Assembly (NCBI RefSeq): GCF_013141715.1
Contig: NZ_WHOA01000007.1
Location: 1-64,000, forward strand
Origin: Paenibacillus phytorum
GTDB lineage: Bacteria; Bacillota; Bacilli; Paenibacillales; NBRC-103111
Length of the DNA stretch: 64,000 nt
Direction of reading: 5' to 3'
Positions 60,338 through 64,000 of this stretch are shown piece by piece. Each line of letters begins with the position of its first letter. Positions within the stretch are counted from its first letter, which is position 1. The position numbers were made by a program, and so were the translations under genes. The notes under the pieces were generated by a model. It ran no database searches, was not told the origin of the DNA, and saw only the letters and a list, made by a program, of their open reading frames with translations.

Positions 60338-61672
60338 TTACAAATTTTCTGTAGAAAAATTCGTTTGCCCGTTTTCAGACGTTCGTTTGAGTATAAAGAA
60401 CACGACTAGAAGCTCGGCCAGCATACCAACAGACTGCGCGAGAGCACCGATCAAGCCATTCCAACCGGGTGCATTAGAAATGGTGATGAATAAGGTTAAC
60501 ACGGTAACAATAGCATTCGCAGTTTGGGATAAAACCATGATTTTCGTTTGGCCTCTCAGCATAATAATACCGTTCATGTAATCAAGCCACGGGAACACTA
60601 TCGTCATGATCATAAATATACGCATGGCAAGTAAGCTTGCATGCATCAGTTCGGAATTAACACCCATGACATGTGTCATAAACCAAGGCCCGAGAGCTGT
60701 ATAGGCAAGAATAGCGATGAGTGCTCCTGGAATAAAGCTAAGAAGGATGACGAAACGGACGACAGTTCTAGCATCTTTGCGATAGAAATTCAAAACAATT
60801 TGATGAATGTAAGAAAAGAAACTCAAAACCAATTGAGTCAAGGAACCGGCAATCGCATAAGAGGAAATCGCTAAATGAATATGCGTTGTTTTACCTAGTA
60901 TGGCATTTATGGTGGGTCCAATGACGACGGCAATGATCGAAGAATACAGAAGGGGCTTATAGAAACTAAAAATTTGTTGTTTGGTTTCAATCTGATGATC
61001 AGGTGCCTTCTCTGGAATGACAGTTCGAAGTAAGTTTGTTCCTTCCCATACAGCAACCATAGCTTCAATAATCATTCCCACTAAGAAAATAATGGCGCCA
61101 ACACGGCCACTAGAAACATTATCTGTAGTAATAAAATATAACGATAACAAATACATAGCGATGATTCGCACGCACATACCAATGGTCAACCATTTGGTCC
61201 GCATATTAAAAATGATTATACCGTGAAATAAACACCGTAGTCCTGAGAAAATGCTAACGTACATCAAGATGCGATAAACACTAAGTGTAGTGTCTAATAA
61301 TTCACGTTCAACTCCAAAAAAATAAAGAAATACCCATTCTCCAACAGGCGTATAACATAAAATAAGGCCAATTAGAATGATGCACGCAAATACATAAGAA
61401 CTAACCGCTGCCATGGCGCGAAATGAGATGCGGTCTCTTACAAGAGCTGAGCAAGCTTGTCGCAGCAAAACAACGGGTCTTTCGGTTAGGCCAAGTAAGC
61501 TTAAAGGCAGCGCATAGCTGGCAATGACCACTTCCGGATTATCAGCCCTGGCCAAGGTGCTATTGATAATAACATGCGAGAGGGTTACTAGTGTTGCTGA
61601 AAGGCCGAGGGGGAGGAAAAAGGAGATGAGCTGTTTCCAAGTGATGTTTTCTTTTATTGTCTTAGCGGTCAT
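60338..61672 (-). CDS. MatE-type multidrug/lipid flippase-like protein
   Basis: 444 aa, about twelve helices. FFLPLGLSATLVTLSHVIINSTLARAD opens the protein, and LLRQACSALVRDRISFRA and a second repeat half starting near 235 follow. It fits the MATE/MOP superfamily loosely rather than NorM closely. First gene of the five-gene efflux operon. Confidence 0.75.
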   Translation of the reverse strand: MTAKTIKENITWKQLISFFLPLGLSATLVTLSHVIINSTLARADNPEVVIASYALPLSLLGLTERPVVLLRQACSALVRDRISFRAMAAVSSYVFACIILIGLILCYTPVGEWVFLYFFGVERELLDTTLSVYRILMYVSIFSGLRCLFHGIIIFNMRTKWLTIGMCVRIIAMYLLSLYFITTDNVSSGRVGAIIFLVGMIIEAMVAVWEGTNLLRTVIPEKAPDHQIETKQQIFSFYKPLLYSSIIAVVIGPTINAILGKTTHIHLAISSYAIAGSLTQLVLSFFSYIHQIVLNFYRKDARTVVRFVILLSFIPGALIAILAYTALGPWFMTHVMGVNSELMHASLLAMRIFMIMTIVFPWLDYMNGIIMLRGQTKIMVLSQTANAIVTVLTLFITISNAPGWNGLIGALAQSVGMLAELLVVFFILKRTSENGQTNFSTENL

Positions 61673-61690
61673 CTAAATCGCACTCCTTAG

Positions 61691-61710
61691 AGTTTTGCTT
61701 TAGCAAAACT
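61691..61710 (-). other. hairpin in the leader of the efflux operon
   Basis: AGTTTTGC-TTTA-GCAAAACT, 8-bp perfect arms, 19 bp before the first start codon; the ribosome binding site AAGGAG lies between. May act as an attenuator or stability element. Confidence 0.4.
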
Positions 61711-61898
61711 AGCTTTGTAAGCATAACTCTTACTAAAAATTCCCTTTTAAAAACGTTATTTAAGTATACCAGAAAATGAAATCAGGTTGACATACAATTT
61801 TAACTGGAAACCCAAGGTTTGAAGTGATACATTTAAAGGTAGAATGTTTCTTGAACAAGTCGCAGCCAGTTTTTACTGCAAGGAGGTTTAACAGAAGA

Positions 61899-62213
61899 AT
61901 GAGCTGCTATTTCCAGTATGATGCCAGACTCGGAATTGAGATTCCCGTGTTAGAAGTGGAGTGGGAGTGTTATCCGCCCAGTGTGCGTGTTGATATTTTA
62001 TTACATTGGGAACAAATTCGCGGTGCAATACCGGACCGCATTATGAAGCTAGAGGCGACGATTATTTACAAACAGAATCAGCTGGATAAGGAAGACGATT
62101 TTCCCACATCATGCCGTTTGAATTCCGAAATTGCTGACTTAGCTTCTATCATAAATGATCTTCATCTTTGGTTCCGGGCGAATCAGGAATTGGAATCGAA
62201 AACCCACCAATAA
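61899..62213 (+). CDS. 104-aa hypothetical protein
   Basis: Starts MSCYFQYDARLGIEIPVLEV, with AAGGAGG twelve bases upstream; 25 codons of upstream frame lack support. Landmarks are WECYPPSVRVDILLHWEQIRG and a helical end (SEIADLASIINDLHLWFRANQ). Family not recognised. It leads the terpene synthase cassette, 28 bp before the next gene. Confidence 0.7.
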   Translation: MSCYFQYDARLGIEIPVLEVEWECYPPSVRVDILLHWEQIRGAIPDRIMKLEATIIYKQNQLDKEDDFPTSCRLNSEIADLASIINDLHLWFRANQELESKTHQ

Positions 62214-62241
62214 TGGTTGTCAATGAAGGGAGAATGACTGC

Positions 62242-62874
62242 ATGCATAGCAATAAGGATGGGGATAACTGGCTGGAAGCTATTGCAAAGCCGCTCTTGGA
62301 GCATCTACCTGCTTTATATCCGATTGAAGAATGGGATGGAAGTATGGATGCACGCATTGAAGCACTTGTCCCAGCAATGATGACTCAAGGCAGTCCTGAG
62401 CAAGAGTCTTATGGATTGGCGATTAAAGCGGGTCTTTTTTTACTAAATGAGAGTTTAGATAAATCCCATGATATTGCCCAGGAAATCACGAATGCAACAG
62501 GCAGCTACTGGCATGCTCTGATGCATCGGATGGAGGGGGATTACAGCAATGCGAAGTATTGGTTCAACGATGTCGGCCATCATCCTATTTTCTCTAACTT
62601 ACTACAATGTGTGAGCGATTATTTGACTGTAAAAGACTTGGCTGATTTGGACAATGAAGCCCTTCGTCAGAAGCTTGAAGTACTTATTACTTCTCCGGAA
62701 TGGATCCCTTGTGTATTCATAGATATCGTAGAGTTACAAGTATCCCTGGTTCAAAATCCTATTGTTGATCAATGGTTGCGGCATATTCAACGATATGAAA
62801 TGCAGTTATTGTTACAATATTGCTATGAACAAAGTTGTGGAGGAAGTCTGCTTGAAGCAATTGGACAGAAGTAG
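62242..62874 (+). CDS. 210-aa conserved hypothetical protein
   Basis: An all-helical, soluble protein. The block TGSYWHALMHRMEGDYSNA then KYWFNDVGHHPIF resembles a conserved motif of uncharacterised proteins in several phyla, with W, H, R, G, D and HHP likely functional. Its end overlaps the start of the terpene synthase gene, so the two are translationally coupled and may work together. Confidence 0.75.
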   Translation: MHSNKDGDNWLEAIAKPLLEHLPALYPIEEWDGSMDARIEALVPAMMTQGSPEQESYGLAIKAGLFLLNESLDKSHDIAQEITNATGSYWHALMHRMEGDYSNAKYWFNDVGHHPIFSNLLQCVSDYLTVKDLADLDNEALRQKLEVLITSPEWIPCVFIDIVELQVSLVQNPIVDQWLRHIQRYEMQLLLQYCYEQSCGGSLLEAIGQK

Positions 62875-63931
62875 CACAAAGGTTCCACAAGGCCCAATAA
62901 GATTAATGGTTAGGGTGTACCGTTATATTTTACCTGACGTAAGCGATCAGCTCTCCATATGGAAATCAAAAGCGGAGAATATCCCAGATGTCGAGCTGCG
63001 CACTCAAGCACTAGCCAGCATCGCAACGAAACAATTTCATTGTCAAGGTGGCGCTGTTTATGCGGCTGCTAATTTGTCGATGCGTCATGTACTCATCCCG
63101 CTCATTGTTGCGTTTCAAACGATTAGCGATTATTTAGATAATCTATGTGATCGCAGTACATCCTTGGATCCCCAGGATTTCCGTCAATTGCACCAGTCGA
63201 TGTTGGATGCTGTTGATCCTTCTATGCCTTTGAACGATTACTATGCATACAGACAAGAGAAAGAGGACGGTAACTATTTAACAGAGCTCGTCCAAAAGTG
63301 TCAGTCTTGTATTAGTCTGCTTCCGTCATATAGACAAGTTGCCGATCAGGTGCGAGATTTCGTAGCTTTATACTGCGACTTACAAGTGTACAAGCATATT
63401 CGCAAGGATATGCGGGAGCCTGAGCTTCATCAGTGGTGGGATCAACATCATCATAGATATAGCCAAATTTCTTGGAATGAATTTGCAGCAGCCACAGGTT
63501 CAACGTTAGGCATGTTTATGCTTTTCCTTGCAGCTTGTGATCCTCATTTGAGTGAAAAGCAGGTCGATTCGATACGGGAGGCTTATTTCCCCTATGTGTG
63601 CGGGCTGCATATTTTACTTGATTATTTAATTGACCAGGAAGAAGATATCTTGGGTGGAGACCTGAACTTTTGCAGCTATTATGAATCTATGGAAGCAACC
63701 GTTGAGAGAATTGCCTTTATCGTGCAAGAGGCTCGTAGCAAAATTTTGTTCTTGGAACATCCGCGATTTCATCGTATGATAATCGAAGGTTTGCTTGCGC
63801 TGTATTTGTCGGATCCAAAGGTCAACGACCAACAACAAGTGAAAAAAATATCGAAGCGTCTTATGAAAAATAGTCCATTAACCCGGTTATTTTTCTGGCT
63901 AAATAGCATGTACATCCGTACGTCATCATGA
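62852..63931 (+). CDS. ytpB: tetraprenyl-beta-curcumene synthase homologue (DUF2600)
   Basis: 359 aa from a TTG seven bases after GTGGAGGAAG; the ATG at 62825 is in frame but has no ribosome site. CQGGAVYAAAN, FQTISDYLDNLCDRSTS and LLDYLIDQEEDILGG match YtpB, which cyclises C35 tetraprenyl diphosphate to tetraprenyl-beta-curcumene, a sesquarterpene precursor found in Bacillus spores. Asp-rich motifs sit about residues 90 and 270. Confidence 0.9.
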   Translation: MKQLDRSSTKVPQGPIRLMVRVYRYILPDVSDQLSIWKSKAENIPDVELRTQALASIATKQFHCQGGAVYAAANLSMRHVLIPLIVAFQTISDYLDNLCDRSTSLDPQDFRQLHQSMLDAVDPSMPLNDYYAYRQEKEDGNYLTELVQKCQSCISLLPSYRQVADQVRDFVALYCDLQVYKHIRKDMREPELHQWWDQHHHRYSQISWNEFAAATGSTLGMFMLFLAACDPHLSEKQVDSIREAYFPYVCGLHILLDYLIDQEEDILGGDLNFCSYYESMEATVERIAFIVQEARSKILFLEHPRFHRMIIEGLLALYLSDPKVNDQQQVKKISKRLMKNSPLTRLFFWLNSMYIRTSS

Positions 63932-63965
63932 ATGACATTCAGAAGAATTTGAAGGAGGAAATGAA

Positions 63966-64000
63966 ATGTCAGCAGTAAAATCAATTGCCGTTCTAACAAG
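63966..64000 (+). CDS. pfkA: start of probable 6-phosphofructokinase (cut by window end)
   Basis: AAGGAGGAAATGAA precedes ATG; the eleven codons read MSAVKSIAVLT, then the first bases of the next codon. This matches the usual beginning of Firmicute PfkA (M-x-A-V-K-K-I-A-V-L-T-S-G-G-D). The catalytic part is outside the window. Confidence 0.6.
   Translation, partial: MSAVKSIAVLT

Overview
The window looks like ordinary chromosome of a spore-forming Firmicute close to Paenibacillus. Signs of this are strong AGGAGG-type ribosome binding sites with frequent GTG/TTG starts, many hairpin terminators with T-runs, Bacillus-type conserved genes (YutE-like, DUF948/YtxH pair, BdbC, YtvI-like AI-2E protein, DUF1450, YtpB-type terpene synthase), a GH15/glucose dehydrogenase pair, and Firmicute-style riboswitches. 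This rests on gene content and signals; the species cannot be named from sequence reading alone. No prophage, intact insertion sequence or CRISPR array was seen.

Layout. 1-700: a tRNA-Ala(GGC) unit on the minus strand, followed by about 220-bp tandem duplications that repeat the tRNA 3' end and its terminator. 0.9-5.4 kb: VanZ-like protein, an SgrR-type regulator, small unknowns and a TPR protein. 5.4-10.7 kb: acyltransferase, YutE-like protein, a SufR-like Cys-rich regulator, KDPG aldolase, DUF948/YtxH pair, phosphodiester glycosidase. 10.8-14.9 kb: an XRE regulator divergent from a GH15 glucoamylase-type enzyme and a zinc glucose dehydrogenase. 15-21 kb: BdbC, a PdaA-like deacetylase, glutamate racemase, M14 carboxypeptidase, several tiny genes, and folD under a ZTP riboswitch. 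21-30.5 kb: FAD oxidoreductase divergent from an AraC regulator, AI-2E protein, methionine aminopeptidase, HxlR regulator, HesB-like/DUF1450 pair, glutathione peroxidase, phytase-like esterase, epimerase. 30.6-40.8 kb: a GRDP-like Cys/Gly/Ser-tailed protein, an MFS permease, a c-di-GMP-I riboswitch controlling an unrecognised small protein, DHH phosphoesterase, glyoxalase-fold protein, RlmL-type methyltransferase, CapA, FAH-family enzyme. 40.8-48.5 kb: GAF/HD-GYP protein, DUF92, LapA-like, oligoendopeptidase F, TerC under a manganese riboswitch, cold shock protein.

48.6-54.7 kb (minus strand) is a six-gene catabolic operon: amidohydrolase, DgaE-like ammonia-lyase, DgaF-like aldolase, PfkB kinase, GntR/UTRA regulator and GntP permease. 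Read together, it would import an aldonate such as D-glucosaminate (or an N-acyl form), deacylate and phosphorylate it, deaminate it to KDGP and cleave that to pyruvate and glyceraldehyde 3-phosphate. Two copies of a palindromic site lie in front. 55.2-61.7 kb holds a nitroreductase and a five-gene efflux operon (MatE-type, MFS, ABC ATPase, ABC permease, membrane-fusion protein). 61.9-63.9 kb is a plus-strand cassette of two unknown proteins and a tetraprenyl-beta-curcumene synthase homologue; the window ends in the first codons of what is probably 6-phosphofructokinase.

Three riboswitches (ZTP, c-di-GMP-I, Mn2+) are recognisable. The best leads for new biology are the small protein under the c-di-GMP riboswitch, the non-PTS glucosaminate-type operon, the unknown proteins tied to the terpene synthase, and the tandem tRNA-end/terminator duplication.
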